The notes under the pieces: model-generated
Database searches by the model: none
Seen by the model: the letters and a program-made list of their open reading frames with translations, nothing else
What the model was told of the DNA's origin: nothing
In this document: piece by piece, positions 8,302 to 15,800 of the stretch
Position numbering within the stretch: position 1 is the first letter of the stretch
Layout of the letters: each line of letters starts with the position of its first letter
NCBI GenBank assembly: GCA_964644465.1
Contig: CAZXVU010000025.1
Location: forward strand, 1-23,135
DNA from: CAZXVU01 sp964644465
GTDB taxonomy: Bacteria; Chlamydiota; Chlamydiia; Chlamydiales; SM23-39
Direction of reading: 5' to 3'
DNA length: 23,135 nucleotides
Program-made: the position numbers and the translations under genes

Positions 8302-8465
8302 ATTCTTACTACGCCGATGCCAAGAATGAGCGCGATGAGGAATAGGACCAAAAAGAGGAAAAATAGAATTTTCGCAATCTGAGTCGCGGCATTGGCCACT
8401 CCCCTGAATCCAAAAAGTCCAGCTATGATCGCAATAATGAAGAAAATGACTGCCCACGTAAGCAT
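8298..8465 (-). CDS. DUF1328 (YtjA-like) small membrane protein, 55 aa
   Basis: Read from the sequence as a 55-residue protein beginning MLTWAVIFFIIAIIAGLFGF and ending LILGIGVVRI. The N-terminal hydrophobic helix, the central FGFRGVANAATQIAKILF and the second helix match the DUF1328 family (E. coli YtjA type), small inner-membrane proteins of unknown function often linked to stress or stationary phase. AGGAGA lies 7-12 bases before the ATG, a strong ribosome site. It overlaps the end of the flavoprotein gene by 4 nt and follows the DUF3309 gene on the same strand with a 20-nt gap, so the two are probably one unit. Confidence 0.85.
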   Translation of the reverse strand: MLTWAVIFFIIAIIAGLFGFRGVANAATQIAKILFFLFLVLFLIALILGIGVVRI

Positions 8466-8485
8466 TTTACTCTCCTAAATTGGTC

Positions 8486-8641
8486 TTAAATTACTCCGAG
8501 AAGAACAAGCAATAAGATGACGACTAGGATCAATGCCAATCCGCTAAATGGATAATATCCCCAGCCCATGCTGTATGGCCATGATGGCAATGCGCCAATC
8601 AATAATAAAACTAATAAGATAATAATTATCGTGGTCAACAT
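8486..8641 (-). CDS. DUF3309 small membrane protein, 51 aa
   Basis: A 51-residue hydrophobic protein beginning MLTTIIIILLVLLLIGALPS, with a central PYSMGWGYYP motif and a second hydrophobic helix ending LLGVI. This is the layout of the DUF3309 family: two helices around a Trp/Tyr/Gly-rich turn, function unknown. The start is preceded by AGGATAGGT. It lies between the phosphoesterase gene (80 bp upstream on the same strand) and the DUF1328 gene (20 nt downstream). It could share a transcript with uvrD and the phosphoesterase; I see no clear promoter in the 80-bp gap. Confidence 0.8.
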   Translation of the reverse strand: MLTTIIIILLVLLLIGALPSWPYSMGWGYYPFSGLALILVVILLLVLLGVI

Positions 8642-8720
8642 CTTTGAACCTATCCTAGTTAAAAAGTTTCACCCATATTCGTTCTATTACATGGAGGAAT
8701 TCATTTTTATATAGGAGAAA

Positions 8721-9557
8721 TTAATGCTTTTTCTCGATTTTCTGTTTTATGATATTCCAGTCGAGCCGTTTATAGTCCTTTTTAATCCTTCGGACATGGC
8801 TGATGAGAGTGTGGGTCTCTGGATTCCATCGATGGAGAGTGACTGCTGGATCTTCCAGTTCAATCGCTGAAACCTCTTCATCTAATGGATGGGCAATGTG
8901 GTGGACGGGAGCTACGCTTGGAGCAATAAAACAGGGTTTATTGCCAAATGTACTCAGGCAAAGATGATGATAATGGCCGCAAATAATGCCAACGATTTGC
9001 TGGCTATTGCGGATGAAAGATTCAAAAGAGGAAGGAAAGTTGCAAATGATCTCATCAAAGATTCTCATCCCTGTTTTGATAGGTGGATGGTGGATAAAGA
9101 GAAGCGTGGGTTTAGCTGGATTTGCTTGAATCGTTTTGATCAGCCAGGAAATTCTATCTTCACAGAGGAGTCCATGACCTTTTCCCTCTACGAGAGAATC
9201 GAGGCCAATCAGCCTCACTGGAAAATCCTCGATTGCATATTGGATGAATCCTTGTTTTGGCATGTAGGATGCATGCTGAAAGGCAGTGCGGAAATTTTCT
9301 CTGAGGTCGTGATTTCCAGGGATCGCAAAAAGAGGAATTTTGAGAGGCTGCAAGAGTTCTTTTAAATATTCATAGGCTGAAAGATCCCCAAAATCGGTTG
9401 CATCGCCAGTCAGCAAAACAACATCTGGACGAGGATTCAATTCATTAATAAAAGATACGACTCGAGTTAGCCGATCATTCGTTTCCGTTGCAGGCTCGGA
9501 AACCCAATGGCTTCCTTTCTTGACTATGTGAGTATCTGAAATTTGCGCAATGAGCAT
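8721..9557 (-). CDS. Calcineurin-like metallophosphoesterase (CpdA-like class III phosphodiesterase)
   Basis: A 278-residue protein with the full dimetal phosphoesterase motif set: DTH (D8, H10), GDATD (51-55), GNHD (81-84), HH (156-157) and GHYH (194-197). The spacing and the short N-terminus fit class III cyclic-nucleotide phosphodiesterases such as CpdA, which hydrolyse 3',5'-cAMP. Many relatives act on other phosphodiesters, so the substrate is unproven. There is no signal peptide, so it is probably cytoplasmic. The gene starts 11 nt after the uvrD stop on the same strand, so it is probably cotranscribed with uvrD. Confidence 0.8.
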   Translation of the reverse strand: MLIAQISDTHIVKKGSHWVSEPATETNDRLTRVVSFINELNPRPDVVLLTGDATDFGDLSAYEYLKELLQPLKIPLFAIPGNHDLRENFRTAFQHASYMPKQGFIQYAIEDFPVRLIGLDSLVEGKGHGLLCEDRISWLIKTIQANPAKPTLLFIHHPPIKTGMRIFDEIICNFPSSFESFIRNSQQIVGIICGHYHHLCLSTFGNKPCFIAPSVAPVHHIAHPLDEEVSAIELEDPAVTLHRWNPETHTLISHVRRIKKDYKRLDWNIIKQKIEKKH

Positions 9558-9568
9558 AAAAATACTTT

Positions 9569-11710
9569 CTAACTTGGATAGGCTTGGAGCTTGGCGTACT
9601 TCGCCACAAGAGTGCGGTTTGTCCCAGCCTCGGTAAAATGGACTTCATAGGTGAGACCAAAGGAGCCTTGATAGGCTTTTTTGATCGTGCCGACGCCGAA
9701 TTCTTTGTGTAAGACTTGGTCGCCTGGGGCAAAGCCTTCAGGGAATTCTCCCCCTTCTTCCCCTTCTTCGACTTGAGTGAGCGTAGGGGAAGAGAGATTT
9801 TCCAGGTATTGGGTGGGGATTTCTTTCAGGAAACGGGAGGGGCGCATCAGGCGCGGCGTACCCCACATATAGCGATACGTTGTAGAGCAGAGATATAGGC
9901 GCCGTTTCGCGCGAGTCATTCCAACATAGCAGAGCCTACGCTCTTCTTCGAGCGATTTTGGGTCGTCTTTCGAATTGAGGTGGGGGAAAAGATCTTCTTC
10001 AAGCCCCACTAAGAAGACGAGGTTGAATTCAAGACCTTTGCTGTTGTGGAGCGTCATGAGCTTGACAGTAGGGACAAAGTCTTGCTTTTCTGTGTTGGTC
10101 CGGAGTGAAAGCTCTTCGAGGAATTTGGGGAGAGATGGCTCTGGAGTTTCATCCTGCCATTCAGCGGCTTTTCCGATCAGCTCATCGAGGTTTTCTTTCC
10201 GATCTTGGAAAGTTTCAGGATCTTCTTGCAAGTAGGAAAGATAGCGTGTGGCTGAGATCGCCTCGCTAATGAGTTCGTGAATGGCAAGGTGGGGTCGTTT
10301 ATTTCGTAGAGCATGGATGGTGCTGAGATAGTCGCGAAGCCCGTCTCTCTGTTTTTGTCCGAGTTTAACATCTGGAGCGATTTCGGGACGGGAAAGGAGC
10401 TCTTCGGAGAAAGTGAAGATGGGGAGATTTCGTTGTCCTGCGGCTTCGACGAGTTTTTCAAGGGTTGTTGGTCCAAGGCCCCGTTTCGGAAGATTGATCG
10501 TTCGGAGGAAAGAAATCAGGTCTGTATTGGAGATGACCATCCGCAAAAGGGCCAAGATGTCTTTGACTTCGCGCCGTTGGTAGAAAGAGATGCCTCCGAT
10601 AATCGAATAGGTGATTCTCCGAGAGAGCAGCGCGTCCTCAAAGATACGCGATTGAGCGTTGGTGCGGTAGAAAATCGCAATGTCGTTCAAAGAAATCGAA
10701 TCGTCCGCTACATGCTTCATGATTTTATTCGCGACGAATTCCGCTTCCAGGCGCTCATTTTGGGCTACATAAACACCAATTTTTGCTCCTTCGCCAAGGT
10801 GGCTCCAGAGTTTTTTATCGTAGCGCTCTGAATTATGCTGGATGAGCGCGTTTGCGCCTTGGAGGATGAGATTGGTGCTCCGATAATTTTGATCGAGAGT
10901 GACGACTTTAGCGCCGGGGAAGTCTTCTTCGAAATTGAGGATATTCTGATACCGGGCCCCGCGCCATGAGTAGATCGACTGATCGGGATCTCCGACAGCA
11001 AAGATGTTTTGGTGCTTTTCCACGAGGATTTTAGCGAGTGTATATTGTGCTAAATTGGTGTCTTGATATTCATCGATCAAAACAAAAAGCCACCGTTTTT
11101 GATATTCGCTTCTTATTTGTTCATGCTCTGCAAGCAGTTTCACAGTGAGATAGAGGAGATCGTCGAAGTCGAGCGCATTGCATTCTTTCAATTTTTTCTG
11201 ATAGAGCTCGTAGGCTTGACTGAAGATAGGATCTTTCGAACTCTGTAAGGCTCCTTCAGGGCCAATAAGATCGTTCTTGGCAGCGGAAATCTGATGGCGG
11301 ACTTGGCGTAAGAGCCCTTTTTCATCGGAAAGATGAAGCTGATCGAGACATCCTTTCAGGAGCTTTTCACTATCTTCTTCGTCATAAATAGCAAAATCAT
11401 TCCGATAGCCTAAAGCTCCGATCGATTCGCGCAAGATGCGGGCGCCTAAGCTGTGGAAAGTACATGCGAGGACTTGGGCATTCTTTAACATCCGGATGCG
11501 GGTCCGCATTTCGTCGGCCGCTTTATTGGTGAAAGTAACGGCGAGAATATCTGAAGCCAGGACGCCGAGATCGATCAGACGGGCAATGCGATAGGTGACA
11601 ACTTTTGTTTTTCCTGAGCCGGCTCCGGCCAGCACTAAGAGGGGGCCCTCGACATGCTGGACGGCTATTTCTTGCTGGGGATTAAGTTCGGTCATAAGGC
11701 TTGCTGACAT
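9569..11710 (-). CDS. uvrD: ATP-dependent DNA helicase UvrD/PcrA
   Basis: A 713-residue superfamily 1A 3'-5' helicase used in nucleotide excision and mismatch repair. Motifs in order: Q-motif LNPQQEIAV (9-17), Walker A AGAGSGKT (28-35), motif Ia TFTNKAADEM, Walker B IDEYQDTN (212-219), motif III GDPDQSIYSWRGA (240-252), motif V near LMTLHNSKGLEF and motif VI YVGMTRAKRRL. A C-terminal Tudor-like segment (GDQVLHKEFGVGTIKKA) is typical of UvrD/PcrA rather than Rep. The start is uncertain. A TACAAT -10-like box (11720-11725) lies only 9 nt before the ATG at 11710, so the in-frame ATG at 11695 (giving MTELNPQQ) may be the real start. Neither has a good ribosome site. The phosphoesterase gene follows after 11 nt. 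Confidence 0.95.
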   Translation of the reverse strand: MSASLMTELNPQQEIAVQHVEGPLLVLAGAGSGKTKVVTYRIARLIDLGVLASDILAVTFTNKAADEMRTRIRMLKNAQVLACTFHSLGARILRESIGALGYRNDFAIYDEEDSEKLLKGCLDQLHLSDEKGLLRQVRHQISAAKNDLIGPEGALQSSKDPIFSQAYELYQKKLKECNALDFDDLLYLTVKLLAEHEQIRSEYQKRWLFVLIDEYQDTNLAQYTLAKILVEKHQNIFAVGDPDQSIYSWRGARYQNILNFEEDFPGAKVVTLDQNYRSTNLILQGANALIQHNSERYDKKLWSHLGEGAKIGVYVAQNERLEAEFVANKIMKHVADDSISLNDIAIFYRTNAQSRIFEDALLSRRITYSIIGGISFYQRREVKDILALLRMVISNTDLISFLRTINLPKRGLGPTTLEKLVEAAGQRNLPIFTFSEELLSRPEIAPDVKLGQKQRDGLRDYLSTIHALRNKRPHLAIHELISEAISATRYLSYLQEDPETFQDRKENLDELIGKAAEWQDETPEPSLPKFLEELSLRTNTEKQDFVPTVKLMTLHNSKGLEFNLVFLVGLEEDLFPHLNSKDDPKSLEEERRLCYVGMTRAKRRLYLCSTTYRYMWGTPRLMRPSRFLKEIPTQYLENLSSPTLTQVEEGEEGGEFPEGFAPGDQVLHKEFGVGTIKKAYQGSFGLTYEVHFTEAGTNRTLVAKYAKLQAYPS

Positions 11711-11765
11711 GGTCTATTCATTGTAAGCGAAGCGACTATTTAACCCCCATTCATAAAAATCCTCT

Positions 11766-13346
11766 TTATGGCACTAGATCGCAGATGCCAATGGTAATCC
11801 CAATGTAAGTAGTGTCTTGCAAGGTATCTGATTCCATAAGGACATTTGGATAAAGAGGCTCATCGAAGCCGAAAGCATAAATTGGCCCGATGTAATGGAG
11901 CGCTTCAGAATAAACGCTATACCAAGGGCCCCCGGCATTAGCAGGGAGGTTTGCGCTATTCTTGTAATAGTTGCCCGAGTTGGCTTGTAGATAGGCATTG
12001 CTTAAGGGGCTATCGTTTGAGAAAGGAGTTGGCAGAAGACCAGCCACAAGGGCTTCTTCAAAGAGCTTGCTCACCTGGTTTCCTTGGAGATTGGCTGCAA
12101 ACATTGTGTTCAGGTTTTGCGCCGACAAAATCACATAGGAAGTAGGCCCGCTTGGAGTCGGTGGAGTTATTGTATTTGGCTGAGAGAAGAAGGACTGCGA
12201 CTCAGTTGTAAAAGCGGGAGAAAAATCAATTTCATTGGTCCCAGATATGGTGCCTTGATAGGTGATCGGCGATGGATATAGTCCTGAAGCGGGGGTTTGG
12301 ATAAATAGCTGGCTCGTTGTTTTATAATAGCTACTTGCGCCGCTCCAAAGGAAGTTGATGAAGCTAAATCCATAGGCTGCCGCATTATCAAAATAATTTG
12401 GGTCAAACTTATTGGGGAAAGTGCTGGCTGGATCTACGCTCATGGCCAATTGCGGAGAAAGGACGCGTATCAGGTTTGATGGCGCGGGCGTGTGGACGTA
12501 TAAATTATTCCACTGAGCTAAAATTGCAGCGTTCGTAGATCGGTTATTAAAAAAGAACGGAATGATCGTGTTCATAATGTAGTTTTGAGATTCATGGAGC
12601 CCTGAATTCGAAGGCGAACCTGCGTTTGGAGTGGACAGGAACCCATAAAGAGGGAGGCAGAAAAAGTCCACCGCAGTGGCATCGGCTGCGATTTGAGGGC
12701 TGCCAGTGGGCACGTAGGCAAATTCATATTTATCAAAGGCTATGCTGTAGGAGGAAAGAGATTGGTTCAGAACACTCGGTTCTGTAATGGCTGTCCCGCT
12801 GATTGGCATCGAAAGAGCGGTTTTCATAGAGAAATAGATCCTGCCCCCTGATATCGGCGGCATGTACAATGCGTAGGTATGTGCACTCATGGGAACGGTG
12901 ATTGAGCTCAAAGGAACGGATGGCACAGTGCCTGAGCTCATTGAATCCAAGACGGTGGCTGTACCCACTCCCATTGAATCAAATGTGAGATAGAGTTGAG
13001 GCTGAGGCGAGGAGCCTACTTGAGTTCCAATGACGGTGATAAAAACCTCGTCATCAGGCAAACCGCTTGAGTTGACAATGACGAAGGGCAAGAAACCGTC
13101 AAGAGAGGGAGGAGCTGGTGGATTGGGAGGCGGTGGAGTCAGAGGAGGAGGAGTCAGAGGTAAAGGTACGGTTGCGGTCCCCAAGTTGACTGTTGCATCG
13201 ATGTCTTTTTGTTCAGAAAGATATTCGATATAGAAAATTTCCGAGTCAGATATGAATGTCTCAAGATCGCTCGCGGAGTTGAAAGGGCCAGCAGTTAGGA
13301 GGCAATTACAAGAAATAAGAAGAAGCGATAAGCAAAAACGATGCAT
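11766..13346 (-). CDS. Secreted GH64-like beta-1,3-glucanase
   Basis: A 526-residue exported protein. A short signal sequence (MHRFCLSLLLISCNCLLTAG) contains LISC, a possible lipobox, although the h-region is short. After about 40 residues comes a Pro-rich linker (61-80). Residues 83-526 resemble glycoside hydrolase family 64: LPFVIVNSSGLPDDEVFI, GRIYFSM, YEFAYVP, VDFFCLPL, a YYKT...LFI strand pair, and a C-terminal AFGFDEPLYPN. By alignment from memory with the laminaripentaose-producing enzyme, E208 and D227 are the likely catalytic pair. The ribosome site AAGGGGAG lies 6 nt before the ATG. The predicted target is beta-1,3-glucan of a host or its food. The family call is from pattern recognition, and activity is unproven. 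It is divergent from the outer-membrane protein gene. Confidence 0.7.
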   Translation of the reverse strand: MHRFCLSLLLISCNCLLTAGPFNSASDLETFISDSEIFYIEYLSEQKDIDATVNLGTATVPLPLTPPPLTPPPPNPPAPPSLDGFLPFVIVNSSGLPDDEVFITVIGTQVGSSPQPQLYLTFDSMGVGTATVLDSMSSGTVPSVPLSSITVPMSAHTYALYMPPISGGRIYFSMKTALSMPISGTAITEPSVLNQSLSSYSIAFDKYEFAYVPTGSPQIAADATAVDFFCLPLYGFLSTPNAGSPSNSGLHESQNYIMNTIIPFFFNNRSTNAAILAQWNNLYVHTPAPSNLIRVLSPQLAMSVDPASTFPNKFDPNYFDNAAAYGFSFINFLWSGASSYYKTTSQLFIQTPASGLYPSPITYQGTISGTNEIDFSPAFTTESQSFFSQPNTITPPTPSGPTSYVILSAQNLNTMFAANLQGNQVSKLFEEALVAGLLPTPFSNDSPLSNAYLQANSGNYYKNSANLPANAGGPWYSVYSEALHYIGPIYAFGFDEPLYPNVLMESDTLQDTTYIGITIGICDLVP

Positions 13347-13455
13347 GGAAATCTCCCCTTTTTTTTGAGACCTGTCAGGAATTTTCTAGACAAAATCCAT
13401 TTTTTTGGAGTTAATCGTGCTTGAACAAAACATTTTTTTAAAGGGGATTCGAGGC

Positions 13456-14325
13456 ATGCAATTCAGATTATTTGGAATGATCTTAGTCCTATCAAGCATT
13501 GCACTTTTTTCCGATGAAGATGCTGTGTCTGTCGATATTCCCGATAGTGAGAATTCCATCGAGAGATCGGTTGCCTCAATGAATGCTCCGGCTTCAACGC
13601 CTTATGCTGGCGATTGTTGCCCATGTCCATATGGAGAGGCGGTAAGCCGTTTTCAACTTGGCGGAAATTACACCTATGCTTGGGTTACTCCTGAAGGCAG
13701 TCCTACTACGCAAGGGAGTCTCGGAGGAGCGCAGGCTATCTATGAATACCGACCTCTGGATAACCTCTATGCTGGAGTTGCGTTTGCATGGCGAATGGGA
13801 GATACTTCCAAACGCGCAGGAGAGAGATCTCTTCTCGATTTTGATATTCAGGAGCGCATAGGATATACTTATAGCGAACTCTTTTTATGCGATTCTAGAT
13901 TTACCTTCTTTACGGGATTTGGATGCCGTTATCTAGGAGAGGACGTATCATTCGGAGCCAGCTCTGTTGACTTCAACTATACTGAATTTTACATCCCTGT
14001 AGGCTTCTTGTTTGAGAAGAGAAAGAATTCAACGTTTGCTTATGGAGTGAATGTTCAATGGATGCCCCAAGTTCTTCCCATGGTGCAAATTGTACCGTTG
14101 GATGGAGCGCGTTGGATCCTTAAAAAGGAACTCCTCAACTTCTCAGTGGATATTCCTTTGACATTCTACTGGTCAGACTGTACTTCGATCACTTTCGATC
14201 CATTCTTTCAATCATGGCGTGATGGACACACTACAGCAAAAACGATTACAGGTTTAGCTCTGGGGCTTCCAGGCAACAAGTATCTCTTTGCGGGCGTGAA
14301 TGTAAACTTTGCTAAGTCGTTTTAG
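13456..14325 (+). CDS. Putative outer-membrane beta-barrel protein
   Basis: A 289-residue protein from the ATG at 13456, chosen over an upstream TTG (13405) because it follows AAGGGG and begins a clean signal peptide (MQFRLFGMILVLSSIALFSD). A cysteine cluster CCPCP lies near mature residue 40. The rest alternates short polar and aromatic strands (QLGGNYTYAW, YAGVAFAWRMG, FTFFTGFGCRYLG, YIPVGFLF, YAGVNVQWMP-like) and ends in FAGVNVNFAKSF, a terminal Phe typical of outer-membrane beta-signals. The size suits about 8-10 strands. Cysteines also occur inside the barrel, as in chlamydial outer-membrane proteins cross-linked by disulfides. The exact family is not recognised. It converges with the next minus-strand gene after 7 bp. 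Confidence 0.7.
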   Translation: MQFRLFGMILVLSSIALFSDEDAVSVDIPDSENSIERSVASMNAPASTPYAGDCCPCPYGEAVSRFQLGGNYTYAWVTPEGSPTTQGSLGGAQAIYEYRPLDNLYAGVAFAWRMGDTSKRAGERSLLDFDIQERIGYTYSELFLCDSRFTFFTGFGCRYLGEDVSFGASSVDFNYTEFYIPVGFLFEKRKNSTFAYGVNVQWMPQVLPMVQIVPLDGARWILKKELLNFSVDIPLTFYWSDCTSITFDPFFQSWRDGHTTAKTITGLALGLPGNKYLFAGVNVNFAKSF

Positions 14326-14332
14326 GGGATGA

Positions 14333-15286
14333 CTACTTCTTGGGTTTTTCTTCTGGAATACATGTCCAAAGCATGAGCGCGGAATTTGCAATAGTGTCGG
14401 ATTCGATCATCTTCTCTAAATCTTTCCTGGGAAATATCCCCTCACTGACAAATTCTTTCATATTTGGAAATAGGGCATCTACAATTTCTGTGTTGCCATT
14501 TTTGAAGGCTTCATAGAAAACTGCAATTTGTTCTTCATCCGTCAAAAATGAAAAGTCTTCTCTGCTCGTGAAAAAGTTGTTAATTAATTCATCTGCATTA
14601 TCAAGATCTTCTCTTCTCCCAAGTAATTGGGAGTAGAGTCTTCGGGCTGGTGCACGACTTCCAGGATGAGATGTGTTAAAGGCATCTAATAGAATCTTGG
14701 CTTCGTCGTGTAGCTCTTGGTTTAAGCAAAATTCGATCATTTCAACGATAAATGCGTCAGTGCAATCATCGAGAAGAGGGCCGTGAATGAATTCTTTCAA
14801 TTCATGTTTGCGCTGAGCACGGAAATAAAAATGGGTTTCGGTTCGAATGGCATTCATCAATTCTCTAATGGGACAATCGATCGTATTATAACGGTTTAAC
14901 TCTCTATCTCTTCGGTTCATCTCCATTTCCAAACGATCCATTTCCTGTTCATATCGGGACCTTGGGCGGTTGCGGAGGGAGCGGGGCGTAATACTGCCAT
15001 CCGAATCTGAATCGTCTTGCTGCCGGACTCTTGGGCGCTGACGGGGCGAGCGGGGAGAAATGTCTTCAGAATCTTCTACATCGCTGTCGGACTCTTTTCG
15101 AGGGCAGAGGCGGCCTCTTAGGCGGGAGCAGCAATCTCCAAAGTCTCGTTGTGTTTTATTTTTTTCATCTCGGATGGTTTCGAGAGCGTTATTCACAAGA
15201 GCAGAGGTTGAGTCTGCTGCCATCCGAAATAATGTGGAATTAATTACGGGACGTATTAAATATCTGTTTATAGATTCGATTGCCAT
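14333..15286 (-). CDS. Hypothetical protein with duplicated Asp/Ser-Arg/Pro segment and helical C-terminus; effector candidate
   Basis: A 317-residue protein that I do not recognise. Residues 1-60 are mixed helical and end in a Cys/Arg patch. Residues 65-111 hold two copies of an acidic DSD run followed by I(S/T)PRS(P/L)R(Q/N)RPR(V/S)R, at 65-88 and 91-111. Residues 112-132 are a charged heptad-like helix (YEQEMDRLEMEMNRRDREL). The remainder is short helices separated by acidic loops, like TPR or ankyrin-type repeats but without a firm match. There is no signal peptide or membrane helix. Such eukaryote-like low-complexity segments are common in type III effectors of chlamydiae, which is inference only. 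No ribosome site precedes the ATG, and a TATAAT box ends 9 nt upstream. Confidence 0.65.
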   Translation of the reverse strand: MAIESINRYLIRPVINSTLFRMAADSTSALVNNALETIRDEKNKTQRDFGDCCSRLRGRLCPRKESDSDVEDSEDISPRSPRQRPRVRQQDDSDSDGSITPRSLRNRPRSRYEQEMDRLEMEMNRRDRELNRYNTIDCPIRELMNAIRTETHFYFRAQRKHELKEFIHGPLLDDCTDAFIVEMIEFCLNQELHDEAKILLDAFNTSHPGSRAPARRLYSQLLGRREDLDNADELINNFFTSREDFSFLTDEEQIAVFYEAFKNGNTEIVDALFPNMKEFVSEGIFPRKDLEKMIESDTIANSALMLWTCIPEEKPKK

Positions 15287-15295
15287 AGTTTAAAT

Positions 15296-15324
15296 ATTAT
15301 ACACTATATAAGAATATGAATAAA
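15296..15324 (-). promoter_or_regulatory. Candidate promoter with perfect -10 for the effector-like gene
   Basis: On the minus strand TATAAT (15296-15301) is preceded after 17 bp by TTTATT (15319-15324, 3/6 to TTGACA). The box ends 9 nt before the ATG at 15286, so the transcript would be nearly leaderless. A TTGACA further upstream (15345-15350) has no -10 at normal spacing. The surrounding 113 bp (15287-15399) is very AT-rich and holds no gene. Confidence 0.45.
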
Positions 15325-15399
15325 CATCTATTTAATGTATTGGTTGTCAAAGATATGGGTTGGCTATTAGAAAGTCGACTTATGTAAATAATTTTTTGA

Positions 15400-15789
15400 T
15401 TATTTTTTGTGACGAGAAATGTATTTTTCTCTTAATTTTTTGAATTCTCGCTTGAATTCCTCGATTTCGGCATCGCTTTGTTCTTCGATATCCATAAGGC
15501 TATCGCGAGTATTTTCTGTTCCATAGAGCAATTCATCTAATTTCAACTGAATGGATCGAGACTCTCTTGTTTGGGTATTTTGAACCAAGATGACTATGAT
15601 GAAGGTGCAAATAGTAGTTCCAGTATTAATGATCAGCTGCCAGGTATTGTCGAATCCAAAATAGAACCCGCTAATTCCCCATAAAAAAATTAAAACAAGG
15701 GCAAAGAAAAAAGCTGCAGAAGATCCCACCAGAGTTGAAGCTTTGGTCGCTATAGAACGGAAAGATATTTGGCGTTCAGACTTTTTCAC
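15400..15789 (-). CDS. Low-affinity iron permease family membrane protein
   Basis: A 129-residue protein with two hydrophobic helices (about residues 24-44 and 50-70), then a charged coiled-coil-like tail rich in Glu and Lys. The stretch NTWQLIINTGTT (48-59) followed by VQNTQTRESRSIQLKLDELL matches the bacterial low-affinity iron permease family (PF04120), named after part of yeast Fet4. Bacterial members are half-size and their transport role is largely inferred. It starts 11 nt after the putA stop on the same strand, so the two genes are probably cotranscribed. The AT-rich gap downstream contains no clear terminator. Confidence 0.8.
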   Translation of the reverse strand: MKKSERQISFRSIATKASTLVGSSAAFFFALVLIFLWGISGFYFGFDNTWQLIINTGTTICTFIIVILVQNTQTRESRSIQLKLDELLYGTENTRDSLMDIEEQSDAEIEEFKREFKKLREKYISRHKK

Positions 15790-15800
15790 TGCATCTCTGT

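Noticed and set aside
8889..9365. 158-residue plus-strand frame
   Set aside because: It is antisense to the phosphoesterase gene, whose metal motifs are complete.
10313..10831. 172-residue plus-strand frame
   Set aside because: It is antisense to uvrD and shows no domain or ribosome site.
11752..11770. CATAAA...TTTATG hairpin near the end of the glucanase gene
   Set aside because: The stem is six weak pairs and is not followed by a T-run on the minus strand, so it is not a convincing terminator.
13405..13455. Upstream TTG start for the outer-membrane protein
   Set aside because: It would put 17 residues before a clean signal peptide; the ATG at 13456 has a ribosome site and fits export.
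15387..15404. AATAAT...ATTATT hairpin after the iron-permease-like gene
   Set aside because: The stem is A/T only and the T-run is on the wrong strand for the minus-strand gene; low-complexity AT sequence explains it.
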